A DNA stretch of 64,000 bases from Lachnospiraceae bacterium (GTDB lineage: Bacteria > Bacillota > Clostridia > Lachnospirales > Lachnospiraceae): contig JAILAD010000078.1 in NCBI GenBank assembly GCA_024681795.1, positions 1 through 64,000 of the forward strand, written 5' to 3'. This document shows positions 55,211 to 63,417 of this stretch, in pieces; the stretch's first letter is position 1; each line of letters begins with the position of its first letter. Below the pieces are notes generated by a model. The model was not told the origin of the DNA, ran no database searches, and saw only the letters and a list, made by a program, of their open reading frames with translations. Both the position numbers and the translations under genes were made by a program.

Positions 55211-55930
55211 ATGGCTGATTCAGCAAATAATTCTGTGGATACCGCAAAGAATTATCAGAATGTCTTAAATGAAATGACGGAGGTTTTGCGTAAATCCGGA
55301 CGTGATTCTAATGCCTGTACACTGATTGCGGTAAGCAAAACAAAGCCGGTGGAAATGATGCTTCCGGTTTATGAAGCGGGCTGTCGTGATTTCGGGGAAA
55401 ATAAAGTCCAGGAAATCATGGATAAATACGATAAAATGCCCTCTGATGTCAGATGGCATATGATCGGGCATTTGCAGACGAATAAAATTAAATATATCAT
55501 CGACAAAGTTTATATGATTCATTCCGTCGATTCGCTTCATCTTGCGGAGGCAATCAGTAAAGAAGCGGTCAAGAAAAATGTTACGGCAAGAATTTTACTG
55601 GAAGTAAATGTAGCGAAGGAAGAAAGTAAATTCGGCGTGACGTTGGAGGAAACGGCGGAATTATATAAGAATGTGTGTAAATTACCGAATCTTTCGGTGG
55701 AAGGTCTGATGACAATTGCACCATATGTAGAAGATGCAGAAGAAAATCGTCAATATTTTGCGAATTTACGCCAATTATCAGTTGACACAGGCATTAAAAA
55801 AACGGATAATAATATTGGCGCTGAATTGTCTATGGGAATGAGCGGCGATTATATTGTTGCCATTGAAGAAGGTGCCACTTTTATACGTGTCGGTACCGGA
55901 ATATTCGGCGAAAGAGTTTATGTTGTGTAG
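55211..55930 (+). CDS. yggS: PLP homeostasis protein YggS/PLPBP
   Basis: The 239-residue protein has the PLP lysine in LIAVSKTKP (Lys about 40), FGENKVQE, WHMIGHLQTNKIKYI, and the end LSMGMSGDY..AIEEGATFIRVGTGIFG. It has a racemase-like barrel without enzymatic activity and buffers PLP and amino-acid pools. It precedes sepF by 10 bases, the same pairing as ylmE-ylmF in Bacillus. AAAGGAAG precedes ATG. Confidence 0.96.
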   Translation: MADSANNSVDTAKNYQNVLNEMTEVLRKSGRDSNACTLIAVSKTKPVEMMLPVYEAGCRDFGENKVQEIMDKYDKMPSDVRWHMIGHLQTNKIKYIIDKVYMIHSVDSLHLAEAISKEAVKKNVTARILLEVNVAKEESKFGVTLEETAELYKNVCKLPNLSVEGLMTIAPYVEDAEENRQYFANLRQLSVDTGIKKTDNNIGAELSMGMSGDYIVAIEEGATFIRVGTGIFGERVYVV

Positions 55931-55940
55931 GAGGTAAATC

Positions 55941-56438
55941 ATGGCATCCAAAGATGTATTTGAGAAGATTTTGAACGGCATCGGTCTTGACAGCGGCGCT
56001 GACGATGATGATTATGATGCGGAATACGAAGAGGAAGAGGAGATTGAGGTAGAACGTAAAAGATTACCCAGAAGACCGAAACCTCAATTCGTACAAAGCA
56101 GAAGAAACAGCAGTTCAAACAGAGGGGAGAGGGTAGACGAAATGTATAACATTCACAGAATGCATGCAAAAACTATTGATGACGGAAAGCAGATTACCGA
56201 ACTTTTGAAGAACAGAACGACTGTTATTATTAATCTGGAAGGTGTTGATCTTGCGGTTGCACAGAGAATTATCGATTATACTTCCGGTTCCTGTTTTGCT
56301 CTCGATGCGAAACTGGAGAGTATTTCTTCCTACATTTTTATGGCATCTCCCGCAGCTGCCAACGTAACGGCTGATATTACCGGTGAGAATGTAAGTTCCA
56401 TTGACGTTCCGGGTTCGGAAGGCGGAGATTATCTGTAA
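55941..56438 (+). CDS. sepF: Cell division protein SepF
   Basis: The 165-residue protein has a short N-terminal amphipathic helix (MASKDVFEKILNGIGL), an acidic then Arg/Lys-rich linker (about 18-65), and the SepF core (about 68-150) with ITELLKNRTTVIINLEGVD and AQRIIDYTSGSCFALDAKL. It tethers FtsZ to the membrane and helps septum formation, replacing or aiding FtsA. GGAGG precedes ATG by 6 bases. A strong terminator follows. Confidence 0.95.
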   Translation: MASKDVFEKILNGIGLDSGADDDDYDAEYEEEEEIEVERKRLPRRPKPQFVQSRRNSSSNRGERVDEMYNIHRMHAKTIDDGKQITELLKNRTTVIINLEGVDLAVAQRIIDYTSGSCFALDAKLESISSYIFMASPAAANVTADITGENVSSIDVPGSEGGDYL

Positions 56439-56462
56439 AATGTAATATAATTCAGTATACGG

Positions 56463-56494
56463 ATTCCCGGTAATTTACGTTACCGGGAATTTTT
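56463..56494 (+). terminator. Intrinsic terminator after sepF
   Basis: ATTCCCGGTAA (56463-56473), loop TTTACG, TTACCGGGAAT (56480-56490) is a perfect 11-bp stem followed by TTTTT. Confidence 0.92.
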
Positions 56495-56524
56495 AATAAA
56501 AAGCATAAATCAAAAGGAAAACCA

Positions 56525-57430
56525 ATGAAAAGCATTTTAGTGGAAAAAAGCAAAACTATTACATTCCCCGTTATAATCGGGGAAAAGACGGAATTAGAGA
56601 AAATGACTGCCGGAAAAGAGACGGTTTTTGTCACGGATGAAAACATATCCGATTGTATGAAGGATTTATCGGATTCGAAATTATATGTGATTTCCTTAAG
56701 AAAAAAGGAATTTAGTCATTTTCTTCAGATGATTGAAGAGCAGAAAGGAATTCAATGGATTCTGGCTCCCAAAAGACCTATGGAAATGGTATATAACGGG
56801 GGAGTTCCTTATTTTTGTTATCCGGAAGGTGTATTTCTGGACATGGGTATTATTTCCGGTTTTTCAAACGATGATTTTTATGAACTGATTGCATATGCGA
56901 TGCGTTTCGGAATGGAACAGAGTACAAATTTGTACGGATATATCATTAATCATCTTTATGAACTCTGTGATTTGGATTATGAGACATTGGAAGAACTCTT
57001 TGAAATGATTTACAGGGTTCATGACAGAATAATGGTAAAGAAAACCAAAGAAGAACGGAATCAAATTTCGCTTCCCGAAGTGATGGGAGAATTCTATGAT
57101 TCCCTGGGATTGTATAAGCATTCCGATGCGATTGCCTACGGATGTATTAACGGCGCATATTATTCTTACCGGAATGAATTTATCTCAACGGAGGATTATT
57201 ACGAGATCCGTGATATGTTTGTTCCCTTCGGGCTTTCGATTATGCAGACAAGAAAAAACAAGGCGGAACTGCTGGAAGCATTTCGTAAGTTTTTACAGGA
57301 AAGACAATATGAAAAAGAGATTCTTTCGATGAAAAAAATCGGAAGACTCGACATGCCGGTTGATTTTGACAGATGGCTGGACGAAGCATTGTTTGAAGCG
57401 GTATTCTTTGATGAGGAAGCGAATGACTGA
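56525..57430 (+). CDS. Dehydroquinate-synthase-like protein, probably catalytically degenerate
   Basis: The 301-residue protein is not a standard family hit by eye, but several stretches line up with 3-dehydroquinate synthase in order: VFVTDENIS near the N-terminus; ILAPKRP then YCYPEGVFLDMGIIS-like (family: FYQPKAVLIDLDTL); ELIAYAMRFGM (family: LAEVIKYGLI); HSDAIAYGC (family: HGEAVAIGM); and EIRDMFVPFGLS. By this hand alignment the metal-ligand Glu is Tyr or Ala, the first ligand His is Met, and only the second His remains. It is about 50 residues shorter than AroB. It may be a pseudoenzyme or a new activity. AAGGAAAACCA precedes ATG; it overlaps the pseudouridine synthase gene by 8 bases. 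Confidence 0.55.
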   Translation: MKSILVEKSKTITFPVIIGEKTELEKMTAGKETVFVTDENISDCMKDLSDSKLYVISLRKKEFSHFLQMIEEQKGIQWILAPKRPMEMVYNGGVPYFCYPEGVFLDMGIISGFSNDDFYELIAYAMRFGMEQSTNLYGYIINHLYELCDLDYETLEELFEMIYRVHDRIMVKKTKEERNQISLPEVMGEFYDSLGLYKHSDAIAYGCINGAYYSYRNEFISTEDYYEIRDMFVPFGLSIMQTRKNKAELLEAFRKFLQERQYEKEILSMKKIGRLDMPVDFDRWLDEALFEAVFFDEEAND

Positions 57431-58364
57431 GACTGTTAACGAATCGGAAAATTTCAGATTTATCGTGGATTCTTCCGCCGCAGAGGAAAGGCTTGATGTT
57501 TTTTTGTGTGACCAGTTTGATTCTTTGTCACGAAGTTATATTCAAAAGCTGACGAAAGAAGGCCTTATTCAGGTAAACGGAAGTGTGAAGAAATGCGGGT
57601 ATTCCCTTAAGGAAAATGATGTAATCAGTATTACGATTCCCGAATCGCAGTCTCCTTCCATTGAAGCGGAAAACATTCCTCTGGATATTTTATACGAAGA
57701 CGACGATCTTCTGGTTGTTAACAAACCCAAGGGGATGGTGGTGCATCCTGCTGCCGGACATTATTCCGGTACACTTGTAAATGCGGTAATGTATCACTGC
57801 AAAGATTCTCTTTCCGGAATTAACGGAATTATGAGACCGGGCATTGTACACCGTATTGACCGTGATACCAGCGGGTCGCTCATTATCTGCAAGAATGATT
57901 TTGCCCATAATTCCATTGCCGCACAGTTAAAGGAACACAGTGCAAAACGCATTTATAAAGGGATTGTATGCGGCCATTTAAAGGAAACGGAAGGAATGGT
58001 TAATGCGCCTGTCGGAAGGGATTCAAACGACCGGAAGAAAATGTGCGTCAATCCGAGGTCGGGACTTTCCAAAAACGCGGTTACACATTATCACGTGGAA
58101 GAGGTTTTAAACGGGTTTGATTATGCATCGTTCCGGCTGGAAACAGGAAGAACGCATCAGATTCGTGTTCATATGGCATCTTTAAATCATCCGCTGCTCG
58201 GAGATACGGTTTACGGTTCCTCGAAGGATTCGTACCATACAAACGGACAGGTTCTTCATGCGGAAGTAATCGGATTTATTCATCCGAGAACGGAAGAATA
58301 TATGGAATTTACGGCTCCGCTACCGGAGTATTTTGTAAAATTACTGGATAAACTGCGTGAATGA
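57423..58364 (+). CDS. RluD-family 23S rRNA pseudouridine synthase
   Basis: The 313-residue protein has an N-terminal S4 RNA-binding domain (about 18-75, RLDVFLCDQFDSLSRSYIQK) and the catalytic RluA-type domain with GIVHRIDRDTSGSLIICK (catalytic Asp about 146), RTHQIRVHMA and HPLLGDTVYG. It isomerises uridines in large-subunit rRNA, probably helix 69 as RluD does, although Firmicutes have several paralogues. The start is ATG 57423 (GAGGAAGCGA before it); upstream in-frame codons fall inside the previous gene. Confidence 0.94.
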   Translation: MTETVNESENFRFIVDSSAAEERLDVFLCDQFDSLSRSYIQKLTKEGLIQVNGSVKKCGYSLKENDVISITIPESQSPSIEAENIPLDILYEDDDLLVVNKPKGMVVHPAAGHYSGTLVNAVMYHCKDSLSGINGIMRPGIVHRIDRDTSGSLIICKNDFAHNSIAAQLKEHSAKRIYKGIVCGHLKETEGMVNAPVGRDSNDRKKMCVNPRSGLSKNAVTHYHVEEVLNGFDYASFRLETGRTHQIRVHMASLNHPLLGDTVYGSSKDSYHTNGQVLHAEVIGFIHPRTEEYMEFTAPLPEYFVKLLDKLRE

Positions 58365-58430
58365 CCTGCTAAAAAATAATATGTAAATAATTACATGCAA
58401 TATAATATGCAGAAATAAGAAAGGTGTTAC

Positions 58431-59324
58431 ATGAAAAAGAAAATTCCTTTTATTTTATCGTTTCTTACCCTGGCAGTTATTTTTACGGGATGCTTCGGAA
58501 TGGAAGATATTTTTTCGTCGGAAATCGAAAATGAATCGGAAAGCGTGATTGTTTCGGAAAACATTCCGGTTACGGATACCGAAACAGCGCAGGAAGGCGC
58601 ATACGGTGTTCTTGTAGTGGATGAAAACGAGTCGCCCGTATCGGGAGTAACGGTTCAGTTTTGTACGGATAATGAATGCAATATCGGAAAAACAGGAAAT
58701 AACGGGATCGCGGAATTTGCGACCGGGGAACCGGGGGAATATAAGGTTTCCGTATTGCAGGTTCCGGAAGGATATACGAAAGATGAAAATGAATATATAA
58801 CGGAAAATGATTTCGGACAGATTAAGATTGTGCTGGAAAGAAGTGAAGAAAAGACGGTTGTAACGGGACCCGTACCAATTGAGGATGCAGAAGGGCTTAC
58901 AATGTCGTTTGACGCCGTCGATTTTAACGGAAACGAAACGGACATTGAAGACCTGTTTTCCGGACATGACGTAACCATGGTAAATCTTTGGGCTACCTGG
59001 TGTCATTACTGTGTGGAAGAATTACCGTATTTGGAAGAATATAATAAAGAATTGGAAAAAAACGGTTGTCAGATTATCGGTATCTGCGAGGACGGAAACT
59101 ATGACCCGGAACTTGCGACATATCAGCTTAACGACGCAGGTGTAACATATCCCAATTTTGTTGTAAAAGACGATTTCGAATCAGCATTTGAAACGACTGT
59201 TTTTCCCATCACCTATTTTGTGGATTCCAACGGTACCATTCTGACCGAACCGGTAATGGGTGCCGATTTCAGAGGCTATCAGGCTGCAATAGAAGAAGCA
59301 CTGGAAAAAGTGCGGGGAGATTAA
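58431..59324 (+). CDS. TlpA-type thioredoxin lipoprotein with a prealbumin-like domain
   Basis: The 297-residue protein has a lipoprotein signal with IFTGC (Cys about 22), an acidic linker, a SpaA/CnaB-like beta-sandwich (about 60-135, GVLVVDENESPVSGVTVQFC and GEYKVSVLQVPEGY), and a TlpA-like thioredoxin domain (about 150-297) with redox centre WCHYC (Cys about 191 and 194) and cis-Pro context FPITYF. It should act outside the cell membrane as an extracytoplasmic thiol reductase or oxidase. The electron donor (CcdA-type) is not in the window. A TATAAT at 58401-58406 upstream may be its -10 but no -35 is clear. Confidence 0.88.
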   Translation: MKKKIPFILSFLTLAVIFTGCFGMEDIFSSEIENESESVIVSENIPVTDTETAQEGAYGVLVVDENESPVSGVTVQFCTDNECNIGKTGNNGIAEFATGEPGEYKVSVLQVPEGYTKDENEYITENDFGQIKIVLERSEEKTVVTGPVPIEDAEGLTMSFDAVDFNGNETDIEDLFSGHDVTMVNLWATWCHYCVEELPYLEEYNKELEKNGCQIIGICEDGNYDPELATYQLNDAGVTYPNFVVKDDFESAFETTVFPITYFVDSNGTILTEPVMGADFRGYQAAIEEALEKVRGD

Positions 59325-59348
59325 ATGAACTTATGCCTGCATGTTCCT

Positions 59349-60371
59349 TTATTTTTTAGAAGAATTACGCCAGTTCCGGCTGTCCTTTACCTCGGCTTCC
59401 GCGGCTTTTGCATAGATATTCGTAGTCAGAATGGATTTATGTCCCATACGCTTCTGAAGGGTCAAAATATCCTTATCGGAATTGCGGTAGAATTCCATCG
59501 CAAAAGAAGAACGCAGTTTATGAGGGGAAATGGAGTGCGCTTTTTCCGGTAATGCAGCAGATACGTACTTCTTTAACATACTCTGAATTTCCCGGACGGA
59601 AAGACGGTTCCCTTCAAGCGTTACGAAAAACGGATCGTCCCCGTGGAAGAGATCTCCTCTGGCCTTTCTCTCATTCAGATAATCCGTTAAATATTCTGCG
59701 GATTCATCGGAAAAATAAATCATCTGGATTTTATTCCGGCCTTTTCTCTGAACGACAACCGTATAATCATCCATGGAAAAGTCTTTTACATTGATGGATG
59801 CAAGTTCCGATACACGAAGTCCGGTATCCAGAAAAAGGAAAATAATAGCCAGATCACGTTTCTTTAAATGTTCATGATATCTTAACTGTCCGTCGGTTAA
59901 TCCATAGCCGGAACGAACGGTATTCAATAATTTTTCCTGTTCCTCCATGGTAAGATATACCACGAAATCCTTTTCGGGCAGACGTATTTTGGTGGAACCG
60001 CTGACAGGATTATAAGTCAGTTTCCGTTGCGCATTAATCATATAATTGAACATGGCGGAAATTGCGGATTTCTTTCTGGCTCTTGTTTTTTCACCGAGTC
60101 CCAAATCTTTCATGGTAAACAGATAAACATTGATGTCCTCGGCCGTAATCTGTTCCAAATCCTGCATGTCAATTTCCCTTAGGGATTTTTCACTGAAATA
60201 GGGATAATGGTTAACGGCAAATTCCAGGAAATATTTGATATCCCTTGCATATGCGATTTTGGTGGTAAGGGTATTTTCCGATAAACCGGTCATTAAATAA
60301 CTCCGGGTACATTCCGGTAAAGAATTGATTAAATCAAGATATTTCTGTGAATCCAGTTTTTTATCCTGCAT
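59349..60371 (-). CDS. Xer-type tyrosine recombinase
   Basis: The 340-residue protein has an N-terminal SAM-like core-binding domain (about 20-125) and a catalytic domain with all active residues: Arg 186 (DTGLRVSEL), Lys about 210-214, His 284 and Arg 287 (SPHKLRSSFA), His 311 (MGHKSI) and Tyr 320 (TTNIYAKA). Length and lack of phage neighbours suit a chromosomal XerC/D/S-like enzyme, perhaps for dimer resolution with the FtsK encoded in this window; a mobile-element integrase cannot be excluded. It faces the TlpA gene tail to tail (24-base gap). AGAGG precedes the start. Confidence 0.9.
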   Translation of the reverse strand: MQDKKLDSQKYLDLINSLPECTRSYLMTGLSENTLTTKIAYARDIKYFLEFAVNHYPYFSEKSLREIDMQDLEQITAEDINVYLFTMKDLGLGEKTRARKKSAISAMFNYMINAQRKLTYNPVSGSTKIRLPEKDFVVYLTMEEQEKLLNTVRSGYGLTDGQLRYHEHLKKRDLAIIFLFLDTGLRVSELASINVKDFSMDDYTVVVQRKGRNKIQMIYFSDESAEYLTDYLNERKARGDLFHGDDPFFVTLEGNRLSVREIQSMLKKYVSAALPEKAHSISPHKLRSSFAMEFYRNSDKDILTLQKRMGHKSILTTNIYAKAAEAEVKDSRNWRNSSKK

Positions 60372-60407
60372 TTCGGTTTCCTCTTATGCGTGAAATTATT
60401 TTATACT

Positions 60408-60436
60408 ATTATATCCCAAATCATGAAGCTGCACAA
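60408..60436 (-). promoter_or_regulatory. Promoter for the recombinase gene (minus strand)
   Basis: Read on the minus strand: TTGTGC (60436-60431), 17 bases, TATAAT (60413-60408). Its -35 overlaps the -35 of the opposite promoter. Confidence 0.5.
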
Positions 60437-60458
60437 TCAAAACAGATTATAGTATAAT
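60430..60458 (+). promoter_or_regulatory. Promoter for the radical SAM gene
   Basis: TGCACA (60430-60435), 17 bases, perfect TATAAT (60453-60458). It is back to back with the recombinase promoter and shares its -35 bases, so the two probably compete for RNA polymerase. Confidence 0.5.
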
Positions 60459-60507
60459 GAATCAGATTGTGGAAGATGCAGGAAAATAAGGAATAAAACT
60501 TTTTTGT

Positions 60508-61398
60508 ATGTCAGAGAAACCGATTACGTATTATTCATTAAATCAATATTTGAAAGACACTTTCGGGAGTAAGGTCTATAAAATCGCATTAAACGGGGGT
60601 TTTACCTGCCCGAACAGGGACGGGAAACTTGATACGAGAGGATGTATTTTCTGTTCGGCGGGAGGAAGCGGGGATTTTGCGGAATCGCCGGATTTAAGCA
60701 TTACGGAACAGATTGAAGCCGGGAAAAGAAGAGTATCGGATAAAATCAAAGACGGAAAGTATATCGCGTATTTTCAGGCTTATACCAATACTTACGGACC
60801 TTTGGAAAAAATGCGGAAACTATTTACGGAAGCGATTTTGCACCCTGACATTGTGGCCGTATCCGTTGCGACCAGACCGGACTGTCTCGGGGAGGACGTG
60901 CTGAATCTGCTTTCGGAATTAAACCGGATTAAACCGGTCTGGGTGGAACTCGGGCTTCAGACAATTCATGAAAAAAGTGCCGAATATATAAGGCGCGGAT
61001 ATCCGTTGTCTGTTTATGAAGAGGCTGTAAACAGCCTGAAAAAACGGGATTTGAATGTAATAACGCATGTGATTTTGGGACTTCCCGGAGAAACATTTGA
61101 GGATATGAAAGATACCGTGCGTCATGTATGCGAATGCGGAACAGACGGTATTAAATTACAGCTTTTACATGTTCTGAAAGGTACTGATCTGGCAAGGCAG
61201 TACGAAGAAGGGAAATTTGAAGTGATGGAAGAGGAGGAATACCTTGATCTGATATCCGAACTGTTACAGATCATTCCGAAGAATATTGTAATTCACAGGC
61301 TTACGGGAGACGGACCCAAAAAAGATCTGATCGCGCCGCTTTGGAGTGCCGATAAAAAGCATGTTTTAAACAGAATGAAAGAAAAGCTGAAAAGATAA
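60508..61398 (+). CDS. TIGR01212/YhcC-type radical SAM protein
   Basis: The 296-residue protein matches the uncharacterised YhcC/YtqA family: YYSLNQYLKDTFGSKVYKI, GGFTCPNRDG, and GCIFCSAGGSGDF. The cluster cysteines are about 34, 46 and 49 (C-x11-C-x2-C). FQAYTNTY, TRPDCLG and ELGLQTIHEKSAEYIRRGY also fit. No reaction is established for the family. An AAGGA lies about 15 bases before ATG, which is longer than usual spacing. Confidence 0.92.
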   Translation: MSEKPITYYSLNQYLKDTFGSKVYKIALNGGFTCPNRDGKLDTRGCIFCSAGGSGDFAESPDLSITEQIEAGKRRVSDKIKDGKYIAYFQAYTNTYGPLEKMRKLFTEAILHPDIVAVSVATRPDCLGEDVLNLLSELNRIKPVWVELGLQTIHEKSAEYIRRGYPLSVYEEAVNSLKKRDLNVITHVILGLPGETFEDMKDTVRHVCECGTDGIKLQLLHVLKGTDLARQYEEGKFEVMEEEEYLDLISELLQIIPKNIVIHRLTGDGPKKDLIAPLWSADKKHVLNRMKEKLKR

Positions 61399-61451
61399 TA
61401 AGATAATGAGAAAAAGAATGTTAAAAAAATAACAAACAGACAGAGAGAAGT

Positions 61452-61742
61452 ATGGAAGAATATAATTTTGAAAGACAGGAAGGCGAATTCAGGGAAACCA
61501 ATTATGAGAAAAAATTCGGAGATGCCGGACCGCTTCACGATCCAAATGCATTAACATGTGCAAAACAGGCAATGATTGGCACCGCAGCTGCATTTGTAGG
61601 GGGAATTGCCAGCTTTATAATTGCCGTATTTCTCAGCAGAGTTTATATTGCGCTTGCTGCGATTGCGCCTGTTAGTGTCGTAATTGGTCTTATTTATGCA
61701 ATTAATTCACTCAGAATCGATAAAGGAAGTCTGATTTATTAA
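61452..61742 (+). CDS. Small two-helix membrane protein, function unknown
   Basis: The 96-residue protein has an acidic N-terminus (EEYNFERQEGEFRETNYE), then two hydrophobic segments (about 40-62 and 65-87), and a short polar tail. I recognise no family. GAGAGAAG precedes ATG closely, and a strong terminator-like hairpin follows, supporting a real gene. It could be cotranscribed with the radical SAM gene 53 bases upstream. Confidence 0.65.
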   Translation: MEEYNFERQEGEFRETNYEKKFGDAGPLHDPNALTCAKQAMIGTAAAFVGGIASFIIAVFLSRVYIALAAIAPVSVVIGLIYAINSLRIDKGSLIY

Positions 61743-61798
61743 TAGATATAAATTATTGATTATTTTTTATAGACATATTCAAATTAACGAATAAAAAA

Positions 61799-61836
61799 AA
61801 TCATCCGCAGAAAAAAATCTTGCGGATGATTATTTA
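61799..61836. terminator. Bidirectional terminator after the small membrane protein
   Basis: AATCATCCGCA (61799-61809), an 11-base loop, TGCGGATGATT (61821-61831) is a perfect 11-bp stem, with an A run before it and a T-rich TATTTAT after it, so it can stop transcription from either side. Confidence 0.8.
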
Positions 61837-62174
61837 TAAACCCTTTTTCAAACTCGTAATAAAGCAAATTAATGGCAAATGATTAAAATACGGCTTTTAT
61901 ACCGTTTTTCATATCCTATTATGCATAAAACTATAATTTCACGCATAGGAAGATTTAGAAGAATAATCCTCTCTTCAGAGAATTTATCCTTTTCTTAATA
62001 TACCTGGTCCGTCCACACAAACCGATACTTCGGGTCTGCAATGCGGAATTATCATTGCCTGAAATGCGTGATAAATGTCCGGTTTACCGGACCAGACGGT
62101 TTCTTTTAACCGGTTTTTTGCATGACGCAGCATTCTTTTACCTGAACGGGCTTACGATATCGATATACGATTCA
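61832..62174. other. Gap without a long gene
   Basis: No reading frame of 60 codons or more is found here. Apart from the 49-codon minus-strand frame listed separately, it holds a weak AAAATACGG/CCGTTTTT hairpin (61885-61909), a perfect GTCCGGT-TT-ACCGGAC inverted repeat (62077-62092), and a CGGTT/AACCG hairpin followed by a T run (about 62097-62120). The structures could be terminator or RNA elements for the minus-strand gene upstream. I see no match to known RNA families. Confidence 0.5.
61984..62133 (-). CDS. Possible small protein, 49 codons, unknown
   Basis: A minus-strand frame runs from ATG 62133 to TAA 61984, beginning MLRHAKNRLKETVWSGKP and ending VCVDGPGILRKG, with two Cys. An AGG lies 8 bases before ATG. 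It lies about 40 bases downstream of the 62175 gene on the same strand. The opposite strand is also open here without an ATG for most of its length, so the coding status is doubtful; it may be a decayed remnant. Confidence 0.25.
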   Translation of the reverse strand: MLRHAKNRLKETVWSGKPDIYHAFQAMIIPHCRPEVSVCVDGPGILRKG

Positions 62175-63299
62175 TCATAGACGCAGTTTTCTTTTTTCCA
62201 AAACGGGCTTTTTGAAAATCTCCTGCAATTCATTTACAATTTGCTCGGAATAATCATTTTGAGTTTTTTTGGAACTTGCAAAAAAAGCAGACGGTACTCC
62301 CTTTAACCTGAATGTTTCCTCTTTCAGATACGGATTATCGATTGCTAAAACGATGGAATTATTTCTTGTATATCTCCATTCCGAGTGGTCACCGGAGGAA
62401 TCATATTCATAAATCATTTCATAAGCAATACCTTTTACGGCACTGTACGGATGAATCAGTCCGCTTGGGTTACCGACTTCTGTGCTGTTAAATTCAGTTG
62501 CAGATGCAACACGGAAAAGAAAATTCATTTCATCCAGTTCCAGACAACCGTCACAAATAACCCTTGTCGGAGTAAAAAAAGAATACTCTTCCTGATTCTT
62601 TTTTAAGTATTCAAGACGTTCCTCCAGATCTTTTGAAGATAGACTTCTGATTGTAGAATCCGGAGAGATATAATGCGCGGTTTTATGAGCCGGAAGAAGA
62701 GCCGGGTCTTCTGCTCGTTTCGGAAGCATGGCTGTATACTTTGATAAACATTGATTGCAAATTACTCCGTCAGTCAGCTTATGAAGCTTGAAAAATGATT
62801 CCGTTTTATTATTCTTGCAGTAAATACAATATTTCCACTTTGCATTGGGATCATTCGCAATTCTTTCATCTTTGTATTCTTCGCCGAGAATTTCCGCACC
62901 CACGCTCATTCCGTCCGCCGAAAGTTTCATATCGTTTATTGTTCCGAGAACACCAAGTCCTCCGGCGAGGAAAATATTCACTGCAAAGATTTTTACTGTT
63001 CTTCTTCCCAGTGCCTCATAGTATTCATAGACTTCTTTTACACCGGCTTCACCGTTTTCTATGCGTTCCAGTAATTTTTTCGTCTTTAAGAAACCAAGAA
63101 GATTAATCACGAACATTACCAACATGGCAACACCGTAAATCAAAATGCATAATACCAATCCGACAACCAGAAGGTAAATAAGCAAACCTGTCCAGATACG
63201 AAGGTTTTTCTTTATGGCTTCCTTCTGTGCCTCCAGATATTCGCTTTCCGTCATTGGTGTTTCTTCAAAGGTTTCTTCTTTTAAATTCGTGCCGTCCAT
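62175..63299 (-). CDS. Zinc-finger membrane protein, DUF4428-like, function unknown
   Basis: The 374-residue protein has an acidic N-terminus, two close membrane helices (about 35-58 and 58-72), a third (about 98-120), then a cytoplasmic part with a four-Cys treble-clef-like finger: CIYCKNN and CNQCLSKY (about 158-192). The latter resembles DUF4428-type fingers. The rest (about 225-374) is a beta-rich region without known motifs. A GGGGG box lies 8 bases before ATG. A weak promoter (TTGCAG, 17 bases, TAAACT) may lie in the 118-base gap upstream on the minus strand. Confidence 0.7.
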   Translation of the reverse strand: MDGTNLKEETFEETPMTESEYLEAQKEAIKKNLRIWTGLLIYLLVVGLVLCILIYGVAMLVMFVINLLGFLKTKKLLERIENGEAGVKEVYEYYEALGRRTVKIFAVNIFLAGGLGVLGTINDMKLSADGMSVGAEILGEEYKDERIANDPNAKWKYCIYCKNNKTESFFKLHKLTDGVICNQCLSKYTAMLPKRAEDPALLPAHKTAHYISPDSTIRSLSSKDLEERLEYLKKNQEEYSFFTPTRVICDGCLELDEMNFLFRVASATEFNSTEVGNPSGLIHPYSAVKGIAYEMIYEYDSSGDHSEWRYTRNNSIVLAIDNPYLKEETFRLKGVPSAFFASSKKTQNDYSEQIVNELQEIFKKPVLEKRKLRL

Positions 63300-63417
63300 G
63301 TCTTTTCCCCCTTTTCTGTCCCGCTGTATTTTTTTCGATTTTTTTACACTGATTTTTAGTTTACTCCATCATTGCTTTTACTGCAACAAAATGCCGGAAT
63401 CAACACACTCATTGCAG

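Noticed and set aside
59349..60371. Prophage or integrative element marked by the tyrosine recombinase
   Set aside because: No tRNA attachment site, phage genes, direct repeats or composition shift lie around it; the neighbours are ordinary core genes.
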